Source: Gnetum montanum (lineage: Eukaryota; Streptophyta; Gnetopsida; Gnetales; Gnetaceae). From it: a stretch of 64,000 nucleotides of DNA. The stretch lies in NCBI GenBank assembly GCA_015680685.1, contig MNCI01017909.1, positions 115,546 through 179,545 on the forward strand, read 5' to 3'. Position numbers and translations under genes: made by a program. The notes under the pieces are model-generated. The model ran no database searches. It was given only the letters and a program-made list of their open reading frames with translations, and was not told where the DNA came from. Positions 25,060-35,464 of this stretch are shown piece after piece (within the stretch, counting starts at the first letter, position 1; the number at the start of each line of letters is the position of its first letter).

Positions 25060-26300
25060 CTTATACAAGTTGTTAAAGATGAAGTTGAATAACTTCTTAA
25101 GATAGGATTCATCTATCCTATATCAAATATTGAGTGGGTAAGTTCACTCATTATTATACTCAAAAAAAAAGAGAAAAATGAAGAGTTTGTAAAGATTTCA
25201 AGCTGTTAAACGTGGCTACATTTGAAGATCATTTTCCATTATCATTTGTAGGCCAAGTACTAGATATAATTATAGGACATAATTACTACAATTTTTTGCA
25301 TTATTATAGTGGCTAAAATCAAATTTAAATTATACTATTAGACCAGGCCAAGACAACTTTCAGAAGTCCCTCAGAAACTTTTACATATAAAATGATTCCC
25401 TTTAGCCTTTGTAATGCTTCCTACAAATTTTCAATGTCTTATACTTAGCATCTTTTAGTAATAAATTAGTAGTGCTATGAAAGTCTTTAAGAATGACCTC
25501 TCCACCTATGATACCAACTTTTAATAAGTATTGAACTATCTTGAGTAGGTGTTGAAATGATGTGCGAAAAAAAACTTGTGGTTCAAGGTAAATAAGCCAC
25601 TTGATGATCTAATATGGCATCGTCTTGGGGCACTAGATTTTATGAAAGGGAATTAAGGTGGACCCTAAAAAGTAAGGAACATCCAAGGAATAACTAGGTA
25701 ACCTCAAACTATAAAAGATGTGAGCTCATTTCTTAGCCATATTGGTTACTACAAGTGCTTCATAGAAAATTTCTCTAAAATTACCAAACCACTAATAAAG
25801 TTCAAAAAAAAGGTTGTAGTCTTTAAATGGACCAAGGAATGTGAACAAGCATTCTATTACCTAAAGCAGAAGCTCATAGAAACTCCAACTCTACATGCCC
25901 TAGATTGGTCTAGGCCACTCTATATAATGACAAATGCATCTAACTATGCTTTTGAAGTAGTGCTTACATAAATGGATGATTAGAAACATTCATATTATAT
26001 CCATTTTACAAACAAAAGCATTTTGATTGCACAACTTAACTACACCACCACTAAAAAAGAACTCATGAAAATGATGTATGCCTTGGAAAAATTCAAGCAC
26101 TATGTACTTGCATACCCAATCATTGTACACATCAATCACAGTGTGATCTACTTTCTGATGAATAAGTCAATAATTATCCCTAGTGTTATATGGTAGTTGG
26201 TAATCTTACAAAAATTTGACCTTACCATGATGGATAAGAAAGGAATTAATAACATAGTTATTGATCATATATCTTAATTAAGATGGGATAGCAAGGAGGA
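25060..26300 (+). pseudogene. G2 reverse transcriptase / RNase H relic
   Basis: RT pieces are YPISNIEWVSSLII (about 25110) and VFKNDLST in place of VFMDDFST (about 25480), so the catalytic Asp pair is broken. An open stretch 25720-25971 spans the RT thumb and the RNase H start (SFLSHIGYYKCFIENFSK, then PLYIMTNASNYAFEVVLT). RNase H continues with KFKHYVLAYPIIVHINHSVI and FLMNKSI. The overall order equals G1. Confidence 0.72.
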
Positions 26301-26559
26301 TGAAGAACCCTTATCTGATTAATTTTCAGATGAAATCCTTTTTTCTAAGTCCATTAAAGTTCAAGGACCAAACATTATCAATTGGTATAATAAGTTCAAT
26401 GGAATAATAAGAAGAAATAGCAATTTCTACACTAGGTCAGTCATTACATGGAGATCCAAGGAAACCTTTACAAGATTTTTACTGATGGCCTAGTATGATG
26501 GTGTCTACTTGACACAGATCAACTAAGAATCCTCTAGGAAACTCATGAAGGTCCTTGTG

Positions 26560-27640
26560 AGGGCCATTATGTAGGAAAGAGAATAGCTACAAAGATTCTC
26601 ATGGTAGGATACCTCTAGCCAATGATCTTTAGGAATGCTCATCATTTCTCCTTTTCATCATAGTGATGTTAACAAGATGGAGGTATACTTGCATGAATGG
26701 AAAGGTCCCAACAGTGGATTTAACCACTAGAGTCTTTTGACCTTTGGGGAATCAACTTAATGAGATTCATCACTCCCATGTCCAATGGAAAGGCCTACAA
26801 TAGTTGTGATTGACTGTTGTACTAAATGGGCTAGAGCTTCAATTGTATCTTACTGTACATCTATCATTGCAGCTTGATTTTTTCAATAGCAAGTGTTAAA
26901 TAGGTTTGGTGTGCATAGAGCTCTAAATTCACATAATGGAACACATTTCATAAGGTCTAGTTTTTAGAATTTGATGCAATTCTTTAGGGTGCAACATAAA
27001 ATTACAACCCCTTATCACCCACAAGTCAATGGTCAAGCTAAAGTTACAAATAGGGAGATCACAAGAATCTTAACATGAACCATCAGTAGATATATGAAAG
27101 ACTGAGGCACCAAACTTAACAATTTCCTTTGGACATATCACTCAACATGAAAACTTTCTATAGGCTACTCTCCCTATGAACTAGTGTATGGTAAGTTACC
27201 AAAACTTCTAATTCAAGCTAAACTCTATACACTCATAACTACTTGGGAGCTTAACCTAAACATTAATCTATCCCAAAAAAAACATCTTATGATAATCAAT
27301 ATGCTAGATGAAAATGGATGAATAGCCCTAATGATGAATGAAGTATACATGGTTTACAAGAAACAATGTCATGATGCATGGATAAGGAAAGTAACATTCC
27401 TACCTAGAGATAAGATTTTATACTAGAATTCCATGCATGTGCCCCAATGCACTAAGTTCCAAATGTCATAGGCAGTACCTTACATCATTCATTTAAATTT
27501 TTCTTCTAGGCCCATGACAATCTACCATTCAACCAACCCTCAAAAACACATGTTAATCAACATACAACTTAAGCAATTTATGGAGCCTCAAGTAACCAAG
27601 TATACTAACACCTTTGTGCAAAACCAAGCGTGTTCTATTT
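26560..27640 (+). pseudogene. G2 integrase relic
   Basis: The core is traceable as [17 protein letters not shown], a FGVHRALNSHNGTHF segment and YHPQVNGQAKVTNREI, then YSPYELVYGKLPKLLIQ and PRDKILY-like C-terminal pieces. The triad Glu again reads Lys (GQAK), as in G1 and G3. Multiple stops and frameshifts are present. Confidence 0.68.
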
Positions 27641-27649
27641 TTTAGATCT

Positions 27650-29100
27650 TCTTCTCTCAACTTACTCGTGGGGGAGATGACCATCCATTGGAACATCTTG
27701 ATGAGGATAACCAATTTTCCACCTTTTTAGTCTTTCAACATTCTTTATATATTTTTTGTTTTATTAATGTTTTATGAATTATTTTATACATTTTATTTTT
27801 TCTCTTTTCTTCTATGTGAATTTCATTCAATCTTGCTGAAAATATCTAATTTTATTCATTACTACTACAAATTTTAAAAATTTATTCAAGAAAGCTATCA
27901 ATGTTATGATTAATTAACCAAAAGGCTGAAATTTTTTCCTTGGATTATGTTCTCTACTAACAAATTATTAATTTTCTAGTGTTATTAGGCAATAAGCTCA
28001 TGACATCCATCCATTCCATCTATTTCATTTGGGGTATGCATTATGGAATCATAAAGGTTCTTTCATACTACAACTAAAAGTAACAAATGATCTTATTACC
28101 CAACAAACAAGGAAATGACCAAGTGGGAATGGAAAAGGATGTAATCTCAAGGGGATTTGTATTATTTTTCTCTCAACTTCCTTCTTGAGTTCTATGATTC
28201 TCTACTAGTATATCATCACTTCTATCATTGACCATAAAAAGGAATCATGTCTTTGCATGGTATGGTTCCCATAATAAATTAATGAGAAATCAAAGCATAC
28301 TCCTTAGACATAATAATGGGCTACAAGCACTAACTATGGGGCTACAAAGACATGTTACCTATACCTGAAGGCATTCCTCTAACTAAGGTTCTACCTACTT
28401 TCTTTTTCTCTTTTCTTCTTCTCATGGTGTGATGGTTGTCGTTTGGAACTATCATGAACTCTTGATGGTTGAAGAGGAGGAATATATAAATGCAAGATCA
28501 CTGTGAATGGAATGGAGTTGGTCTAGACATGAAATAGCCCAATATCATATCATCTTAATCATAATTTTCACCAAGGATATCATGTGACCAAGATGCAGAT
28601 TATCCATCCACTGCTCTTTCTATCTATGATTTGCTCACTTCATTTTCTATCATCTCACAACCTCTTACCATGGTAAATTCATAAGTTTTATTTTATAGAT
28701 TGTATAATCCTAGGTAATTCCTTCTATATGTATGAAATTATACTTAAAACAATCACTAATCATCCTTGGTGCCCACGAACTCCTCATGAAGAAGGTATGC
28801 AATAGTATAATAGGCATATGCCTACTTTGGGAAGGATCCACTTGCATTTCCTTTGGTCTACCTTAAGTTAAAATCCCTAACCATGGGTTGCTTATGCAAT
28901 CAACCATCTCAATGGTCTTAAAGCATCCACTATTACTTTATTTGGCATTAGAACATCCTTAAAGACTCCATCCAATATGCCCTAATTACTACTAATTTAT
29001 AAAACATATCCTCTTTCATGTTGTTGCTATAATTCTACACCTATTTGACTTCCATTTAGCTCTTTTCTCATCCCCAAACTCACCCAGAATTCCTCAATTA
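27650..29100 (+). other. G2 3' non-coding region (first part)
   Basis: No coding frame. It contains the block 28244-28400 conserved with G1 and G3 and shows further weak similarity to the G1 3' region. The right limit, where the inserted complex starts, is an estimate. Confidence 0.5.
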
Positions 29101-30014
29101 TCAAGGTATAAAATATAGATAAGCATAGCTGCATCAACGTCACCCTGTCGATGTAGATGGATGAGCCAACATAGCCTCATAGATGTAATATAAAAATATT
29201 ATACATACACATAATAATTAGCTCATTTTTCACTATTTTTACAAAGTGCTAGAGAAATTTTTGTAAATTTTTAGAAAAAAGGAATCTTTCAAGTACCATA
29301 ACTTCAAAACTGCTTATTTGATTTCATCCATTTTTCAATCCTCAAGCTACAAAATGTACTCTTTACATCATTGGGACCTTAAACCTTAGGTTTTTCACAT
29401 AGCTTTTTCAAAAAATTTCTAACTCTCCATGAATAGGATATTAAAAGAATATTAAAATAATAATCACAAAAAGTTAATATCAAAAATCAACATCCATTAG
29501 AACATGAATAAATAATAATAAAATAATATCACAAGCCTACAATCATAAAATAAGAACTTCTCAATAAAATCCTAACACCTAAGGAATTAACATAACTTGA
29601 TCTAACAAAGGAAGGTATCCAAAGGGAACAAAGGTTATGCCTAAGAGCTAATCATGGATTGTGTTTGTAATTGATGGTACCCAAGAGATGACCACAAGTA
29701 GGAGGATCATTGTAATCCAAGGAGAAGTGACCCTAAGGATGAAGGGATCAATGACAATCACAACAACAAACCTAGGAGTAAGAAGCCAAGGCTACACATG
29801 CTAAAAGTTCTTTTCAAGAGGATCCCAAGGTGGAATCTATTAGGTAGATTCCTATAGTAGAATGGGCTGATCCAGGTAGGATGAGATCTCAAGATGAAGA
29901 CCTAACTTAGAGGTCACACTTAAGCCTACCTAGAGAGGATTAGAACCAAGGAAATCCAAAGTTTGATCTTGCAAGAGTTAAACTTTGGACCATTCTTGGA
30001 ATTTGCACCAAAAG
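29100..30014. other. unassigned sequence left of the nested complex
   Basis: No gene is recognised. Parts such as 29280-29400 (TACCATAACTTCAAAACTGC and a TTTTCAATCC block) have the flavour of LTR or other repeat DNA, and 32990-33310 has similar phrases. I cannot place an element boundary. Confidence 0.3.
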
Positions 30015-30256
30015 ATGTTATGACACATCATGTGGACATCAAATAGGCCAAAGTAACATCTCTCCATTTATGGGATCTTTCCTTGGAGTTTTTGCATATT
30101 TTGGAGTCTTTTGGGATCATTTTGATGACTTTATGATGTTTCAGGGGTTATGGGGACCTTTCTAGAGGTGTCCAGAGGTTCCAAGCCTCAAAACAAGCAT
30201 CTTTAACTTTGACCCTGGTAGGATAGACGTCTATACTAATAGTTAGACATCTACTA
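30015..30256 (+). repeat. LTR fragment of element B
   Basis: From GGACATCAAATAGGCCAAAGTAAC onward this matches 37435-37690 block for block (TCTCCATT.ATGGGATCTTTCC, the GATGA..TTTA..G.TGTTTC.GGG block, GCATCTTTAACTTTGACCCT, then ATAGACGTCTATACTAATAG). It stops abruptly at 30256, where element A begins. It probably is the left LTR of element B, truncated. Confidence 0.55.
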
Positions 30257-30580
30257 TGACATCATGTCCCCGAATGTCATGGAAAATGTCAAATATACGA
30301 TATATTAGACATTATGCGTACAAAGAAACTATACCAAATGCAAAATATAAGTGATATTCAACATTATGTATAAAGGAAATAATAAGAAAAATGCAAAAAA
30401 AAAGAAAGAAAAGAATGCTTTATTGATATGGGAAAGTGTATATGAATCGTGCTCTGAGAGTGTTCCTTGGGGTTTTCTTCCTTTGGCANGAAAGTGTATA
30501 CGAATCGTGCTCTGAGAGTGTTCCTTGGGGTTTTCTTCCTTTGGCATCTATGCCTTAGAGGCAATCCAGCACTACCACCA
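30257..30580 (-). repeat. 3' LTR of element A (left copy)
   Basis: It matches 35209-35464 along its whole length. The apparent length of 324 bp includes one N and a 57-bp duplicated stretch (30432-30488 and 30490-30546) that looks like an assembly artefact, so the true length is about 266 bp. There is no strong polypurine tract beside it (minus-strand GGCCTAATTG). Confidence 0.75.
30432..30546. repeat. 57-bp direct duplication around a single N
   Basis: 30432-30488 and 30490-30546 are the same 57 bp with one mismatch (T/C), separated by one N at 30489. The other LTR copy has this stretch only once. A contig overlap that was not collapsed explains it best. Confidence 0.85.
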
Positions 30581-31286
30581 CAATTAGGCCTATAACCTGG
30601 CTAGAAGGAATGGCCAGTCCACTTCCTATCCCACTTCACCTGGCTTCCTGTGACTTGCCTATACTAGCTCTACCACCCCATGACTTGCCTATACTAGATC
30701 TGCTATTCCATCCTAGCATGACCTCTAACCCTGGGTGTAAATGCCTTAGGCCAAACCCCCAAAGGTTACCTTAAGAGACACATCCATTATTACAACATGC
30801 CCTTTCAGGTCTTAATCACAACTACCCTTTCAAGTCTTGTTAAGGTATCAATAACACGTGTTATAAAGAGACACCATCTTCTTTAGTTAGCAACACCATT
30901 TGGGAATGGGGATGTGATAATCTATCCTCCTTAGGTTTCATTCATCCTTGAACGAGTCCATGTTCTCTATCTTTTTCTAGCTCCAATGTTTTATTTCATG
31001 ATTCTATGCTTTAATAATTTGATTTTCCCTTTGAACTTGAAGTTGTTTCTTGCTTATTCTACAAATAAGATATACATGAGAAAAATATATGGAAAATTAA
31101 ATATTACTTTCTTAATACCTACTTCATCTTTTGATATAATGATAAAAAGTGAATTAAAGATCTACCAACTACCAATCACCAATTCTAACCAGGGTCACAC
31201 AATGTGCAACTCATATCTAGTTATCCAAGTGAAGGTAGAGCAAATTCTTTATTCCCAACTTGCATTTACTTAAATATTTTATTAAT
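30581..31286 (-). other. element A interior, 3' side
   Basis: No coding frame assigned. It contains a short direct repeat, CATGACTTGCCTATACTAG-like, near 30650-30700. It lies downstream of the CCR4-like sequence and no oligo(T) run (minus-strand poly(A)) is visible next to it. Confidence 0.4.
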
Positions 31287-32462
31287 CTAATTGAAATATA
31301 AATTAGACAAAGAATAAAATAATAAGATCATCAAATAAAAGTAAGAGTGAGATACTTCTTGATCTTGATCAACCTTATGAAATGATGGGAGTAATTGTAA
31401 TTCTACCATAAGTGGTATATGATCATATGGTCTTGTTCGTGATGGCAAAGCTTGATCTTGATTCTTCTCAACTTCTTCTTTAGAAATCAACTCTAGTAAC
31501 TTGGTAACTTGAAAGAATCAAGCATCATACCAAATATAATCCAAAGTCTCAATGAAGAATGTTGTTGATCCATCCTCATTAATCATTTCAGAGTAATTTT
31601 TAAATTGTGGTTCTTGATGAGTGCAATCCATCAACATCATATGTTCTTGAATTCTACAATCTAATTTATCTACTAAAGATTCAAAGTAAGTAGAATATGC
31701 ACGAGCTAATGGAATTGCATGCTGAATTGATGGAAACATCTTCTTCAAGTCAGGTTCATCTTCCAAAAATTTCTTTATAGATCCATATTTTAAGAATTGA
31801 TAAACACTACTTCCAACTTTTGCATTGAAGTCTCCATAAAGAATAAATGGAGCTAGATTGGTACAACTTAGGAATAACTTCTTCTTCAAACTTTTTTCTA
31901 TTTGTTTAATCAAGTATGCTCCTTGACAAAGTCTAACATTTGAACATGTTGGTTTCACAATTAAATGTGTGTTAACCATGCATACACATCTTCCTGATAA
32001 ATGAATTTTTAGAACCACTACCATGGCTATGTGATTTTTCCAAAATCTTAATTGTTCTTTTTTGTCCATCTCTTGAAGTTCTAAAGTTTCTAAACTCCAT
32101 TCAAATCTTTGTACTAATTCAAACTTGGCTTCTTTATAAAAGATCGCACAACCATCCATGTTGTAATTTCTATAATATGCTAATTTGTACAGCTCAAAAG
32201 AAGAACTTCCCTAATAACCTTTTTGCTTATAAATACCTCTATATCCCATCTTTTCCAAATCTAGTTGGAATTGATATAGAAATTCCCATGGTAAACCTTC
32301 TTGTAAGCACAAGACACCAACATCCAAATCTTGTAATTCTACTAAAATGCGTGGGTATCGATATTCGTGCCAATCCAAAGCCCATGATGGACATAGTGGA
32401 TATTGTTTCTCACTCACTATGAATCTTGCAAGCACATTGTATGATGCAATTTTCATTCTCAT
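31287..32462 (-). pseudogene. intronless CCR4-type deadenylase nuclease-domain copy
   Basis: The minus strand reads as one frame of about 391 codons from ATG 32462-32460 to 31287, broken only by TAG (32213-32211) and TGA (31520-31518), with no frameshift. It covers the endonuclease/exonuclease/phosphatase fold of CCR4 (the poly(A)-shortening enzyme of the CCR4-NOT complex): MKIASYNVLA at the start, LCLQEG (metal-binding Glu, about residue 54), GCAIFYK, VNTHL, LYGDFN (catalytic Asp/Asn), ETLDYIWYDA and PYDHIPLM (catalytic His) near the end. The usual N-terminal half of plant CCR4a/b is absent and a stop lies two codons upstream of the ATG. Genes of this family have introns, so this is probably a retrocopy. 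It sits inside element A in sense orientation. The closest parent is unknown. Confidence 0.82.
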
Positions 32463-33430
32463 TCTCTAATTCTTATCTGGATCATTTCCCTTCATAAGTA
32501 TCATACTTCTTGTCAAAATGAGATTTTACGTCTCCATGTTGTTTTTGCCCTATGTTTTGATTGTAGGATGGATTAATATACCCTTTTCTTGATAGTTGAA
32601 GATTGTTCTAATTCTCAAATTAATTCTCCAACTAATACATCAACTAATTATTAACTAATACATCGACTAATAATCAACTATATCAACTAAATAACTATAT
32701 TATCTATTTTTATAATTATATTATCTAATTTTAGTAATATTTAACGATACCATATAATTTTAGTAATATGTAACTATATTGTCTAATTTTAGTAATATAT
32801 AATTACATTACCTAATTTTTAGTAATATTTAACTATATTATTTGTTATGACCTTTCTACCCCCATTGAGAACACTGACTCCAGTAGTGTAACTAATGACA
32901 TGCCATAGTGATCTTAAGACTATCTGTTAAGGGTTATGCACTAAATCTTAAAGCCTAAAAAGTTAAATTATAATATCATTGAATTATAATGTGGATGATA
33001 AATCTAACCTCACCATTGAGTTCAGAAGGGTAAAAAATGTTAGAAATGACTATTCATATGTTGAAAATGGATATCGTATGCTCAAGTTATGTGAAAATTA
33101 AACTTTTGAGGATCTTGAGATACTATATTGGGCAAGGAGTAAAAACTAATTTTTGGGGTTCCTTGGGATGTATCTAACTCCACCATTGAGCTTGGAAGGT
33201 TAAAATCTATAGAAAATGACTCTTTATTTGCTGAAAAAGGTTTCCAAAATCAAAAGTTATGGCTTCTCAAGTCTAAGTACTTTGGTGCGAAAAATAAGAT
33301 TTCCTGAGAGGTCACCTATTCCAATTCTACTCTAGAGCAAGCACACTTAATTGTGGAATTTTTATCTTTGTTGCTACCATCGCATCAAATTCTAATTTTG
33401 AAAACTATTTTTACAAGTTCCTAATTTTAA
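32463..33430 (-). other. element A interior, non-coding with AT-rich repeats
   Basis: No coding frame. A roughly 29-bp AT-rich tandem array occupies 32690-32845. From about 32980 to 33310 are phrases like those in LTRs (GAAAATGACT..., AAAAGTTATGG) present twice in loose form (33030-33120 and 33190-33270). Confidence 0.4.
32690..32845. repeat. AT-rich minisatellite, about 29-bp unit
   Basis: About five imperfect units built on TATTATCTAATTTTAGTAAT plus ATTTAACTA. It lies just upstream (in element A's sense) of the CCR4-like sequence. Confidence 0.6.
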
Positions 33431-33599
33431 ACTTCAGTGTAATAACAAAAATTTTAATTTTTCATTAATCAATGGAATTTCAAATTTTTTCATGAGTTGC
33501 CACACAATTGAAAATTTTCTATTATATAATGGAGAATTTTCCATTTCATTGTGAATGGAAGTAACCATCGCAATGACACCCCATTTCAAGGTTTGTGCA

Positions 33600-33828
33600 G
33601 CAGCACTGGAGGTGGTGATAGGCAGCGTGGAAGGAAGATAGTGATGGATGGCATGAGAGGTAGTGATGGACGACACGGGAGATAGTGATGGGAAGCACGG
33701 AAGGCAATAATTGATGGCATGGGAGGCAGTGATAGTTGGCATGGAAAGCAACGATGAGCAGCATGAGAGATAGTGATAGGTGGCACAGGAAATAGTGATG
33801 GGCGACACTGGAGAAAATGATCCACGGC
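33600..33828 (-). repeat. 22-bp GC-rich minisatellite
   Basis: Ten or so imperfect copies of a 22-bp unit that on the plus strand reads like GTGATGGRYGGCATGRGAGGTA. Since 22 is not a multiple of three and the unit lacks stops on the minus strand, all three minus frames stay open across it and give Ser/Pro/His/Cys-rich repeated peptides (33434-34013 region). These are better seen as a by-product of the repeat than as genes. Confidence 0.8.
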
Positions 33829-34280
33829 ATTGTCAGTCTCCGTGGGCACCGTGGGCAGCCAATTTTATTTTTCTTTTTCAGTGACAGCGATGGTGACAAT
33901 AGCGACAATGGCACAGTTAACAGTGGCAGCACAGGTGCCAGAAAAAAACGGCAAGTGGCAGTAAAGAACGCAACAAAGGTTTCGACGGATTCTGGAAGCG
34001 AGGGCCAATGCAAGCCCTATAGATTGCAACGACAGCAAGCGAGAGAGAGGCGTGGAAGCGACGGTAGGGCTCGACAACAAACGACATGAAAGCATGAATA
34101 GAAGCGACGGTCCATAGAGGGTGGCACCAGGTGGCGGAGGAGGAGTGAGAGTGTGGCATGGTCCTATGGTGCCTGCGGCTTTACCATGCCCTTTTGGGGC
34201 TATACCAAGGGCCAGCCTTCCACAGCCATGGCCTTGCTGCAGCCTACCGCAAGCCTATCTCCAGCTTGGTTGCGGCCACT
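33829..34280. other. GC-rich unique patch in element A
   Basis: A GC-rich segment in otherwise AT-rich DNA, with Ser/Gly/Arg-type short open frames on both strands. No domain is recognised. It is bounded on the right by a T-rich simple repeat (34280-34380). It could be a fragment of captured host DNA, but I cannot name the source. Confidence 0.3.
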
Positions 34281-34380
34281 CGTAATTTTTTTTTATTATT
34301 ATTTTTATTTATTTATTATTATTATTTTATTTTTTATTTTTTTATTTTTATTTATTTATTTGTTTATTTTTTTAATTTAA
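34280..34380. repeat. TTTAT/TTATTA simple repeat
   Basis: About 100 bp of TTTTTATT/TTATTATT units. A similar shorter stretch follows at 34450-34490. Confidence 0.7.
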
Positions 34381-35192
34381 GTATGGTTTTTTTTATAAAT
34401 AATAATAATAAATTTAGACCGAACCCACAACCTCCTATTCAAAATTGAAGTTTTTTTTATAACTTTTTATTATTATTTTATTTCACTTTAGGTGGTTCAG
34501 CTAATGAGAAAGTAGGGGTTTGGTATGGCTAAACAACAAAAATTTTGATCTTTTTTTTGTTCAAATAATAAATTAATAATTTAATATTATTTTAATGCAT
34601 GTATATCCAAAAACTTTAAACATCAATATCTCCTTAATTGTAAGTCCTATCAAGATTTTTAGAGTTTAAAAATAAAGTTAAATTTTCAAAAATTAAAAAG
34701 ACCAAACTAGCCTATTTTGTTGAACTAACATTTCTAAGCTAACATATGGTAACTTGGAATCTTTTAGATTACTTGGATAGCGAATTTCAACAAAACAAGA
34801 TCAATTCAGGTTATGGTTACTAACTTTCTTAAAAGAAATTTAACAATGACCATAATCTATTAATAATTATAGTATTAAGATAGGTAAGAGTTACTTGAAC
34901 CGGTGTATCATTATCTTACCAACATCTCTTGTAATTGATGAATTTGATAAGGTGTGATCAAATCTTCATCGGTAAATGATATCCATGAAAAACATTTTGT
35001 TGGTTGTTGGGATCTAGATGCCTAATCCATTGTTTGTGAAGTCAATGGAAAGGTATCTTCTGACTTGCATCACAAATATATGGCACATCTGGTGATGATC
35101 AATGGCTTCCCCTGTGTTGTGGCTTCAAGGTTCATCATCCAATTCATGTTGTAGTTGGCCCATGTTTTTGAATGGCCCTTGGGTCGTGGTTT
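34381..35192 (-). other. element A leader region
   Basis: About 0.8 kb between the primer site and the GC-rich patch, in the place where gag would be expected. No gag frame is seen. 34420-34435 (CGAACCCACAACCTC, read on the minus strand as GAGGTTGTGGGTTCG) looks like a pol III B box of a plant SINE, but no A box was found. Confidence 0.35.
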
Positions 35193-35204
35193 GCTCTAAT
35201 ACCA
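35193..35204 (-). other. primer binding site of element A
   Basis: TGGTATTAGAGC on the minus strand, 11 of 12 positions equal to the plant initiator tRNA-Met primer site TGGTATCAGAGC, four bases from the LTR end. It gives the orientation of element A. Confidence 0.8.
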
Positions 35205-35208
35205 ATTG

Positions 35209-35464
35209 TGACATCCCATCACTAGATATCATGGCAAACATCAAATATATGATATATTAGACATTATGCATACAAAGAAAATATACCAAATGCAAAATAT
35301 AAGTGATATTTAGCATTATGTATAAAGAAAATATAATATGAAAATGCGGGAAAAAAATGCTTTATTGATATGGGAAAGTGTATTTGGATCGTGTTCTGAG
35401 AGTGTTCCTTGGGCTTTTCATCCTTTGGCATCTATCCCTCAGAAGCAATCCAACACTACCACCA
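35209..35464 (-). repeat. 5' LTR of element A (right copy)
   Basis: 256 bp, TG...CA on the minus strand, with an AATAAA in CAATAAAGC as a possible polyadenylation signal. It abuts the primer site on the left and gag-like coding sequence of element B on the right. Confidence 0.78.

Larger units (their letters stand above)
30257..35464 (-). mobile_element. LTR element A carrying a captured CCR4-like sequence
   Basis: Direct copies of one LTR lie at 30257-30580 and 35209-35464. Read on the minus strand each runs TGGTGGTAGTG ... TGTCA (TG...CA). Four bases inside the right copy is TGGTATTAGAGC (35204-35193), a tRNA-Met primer site, so the 5' LTR is the right one and transcription would run leftward. 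The 4.6-kb interior has no gag or pol that I can find. It holds a 22-bp minisatellite, a 29-bp AT minisatellite and an intronless CCR4-type nuclease copy in sense orientation. No matching target duplication is seen (CTACTA on the left, AGGTC on the right), so the insertion has been rearranged, or the LTRs came together by recombination. Confidence 0.68.

Noticed and set aside
33434-34159. Several overlapping Ser/Pro/Cys-rich frames as real proteins
   Set aside because: They follow from a stop-free 22-bp tandem repeat and a GC-rich patch read in all phases.
30257-35464. Reading element A on the plus strand
   Set aside because: Its LTRs would also begin TG and end CA on the plus strand, but the tRNA-Met primer site next to the right copy fits only the minus strand.
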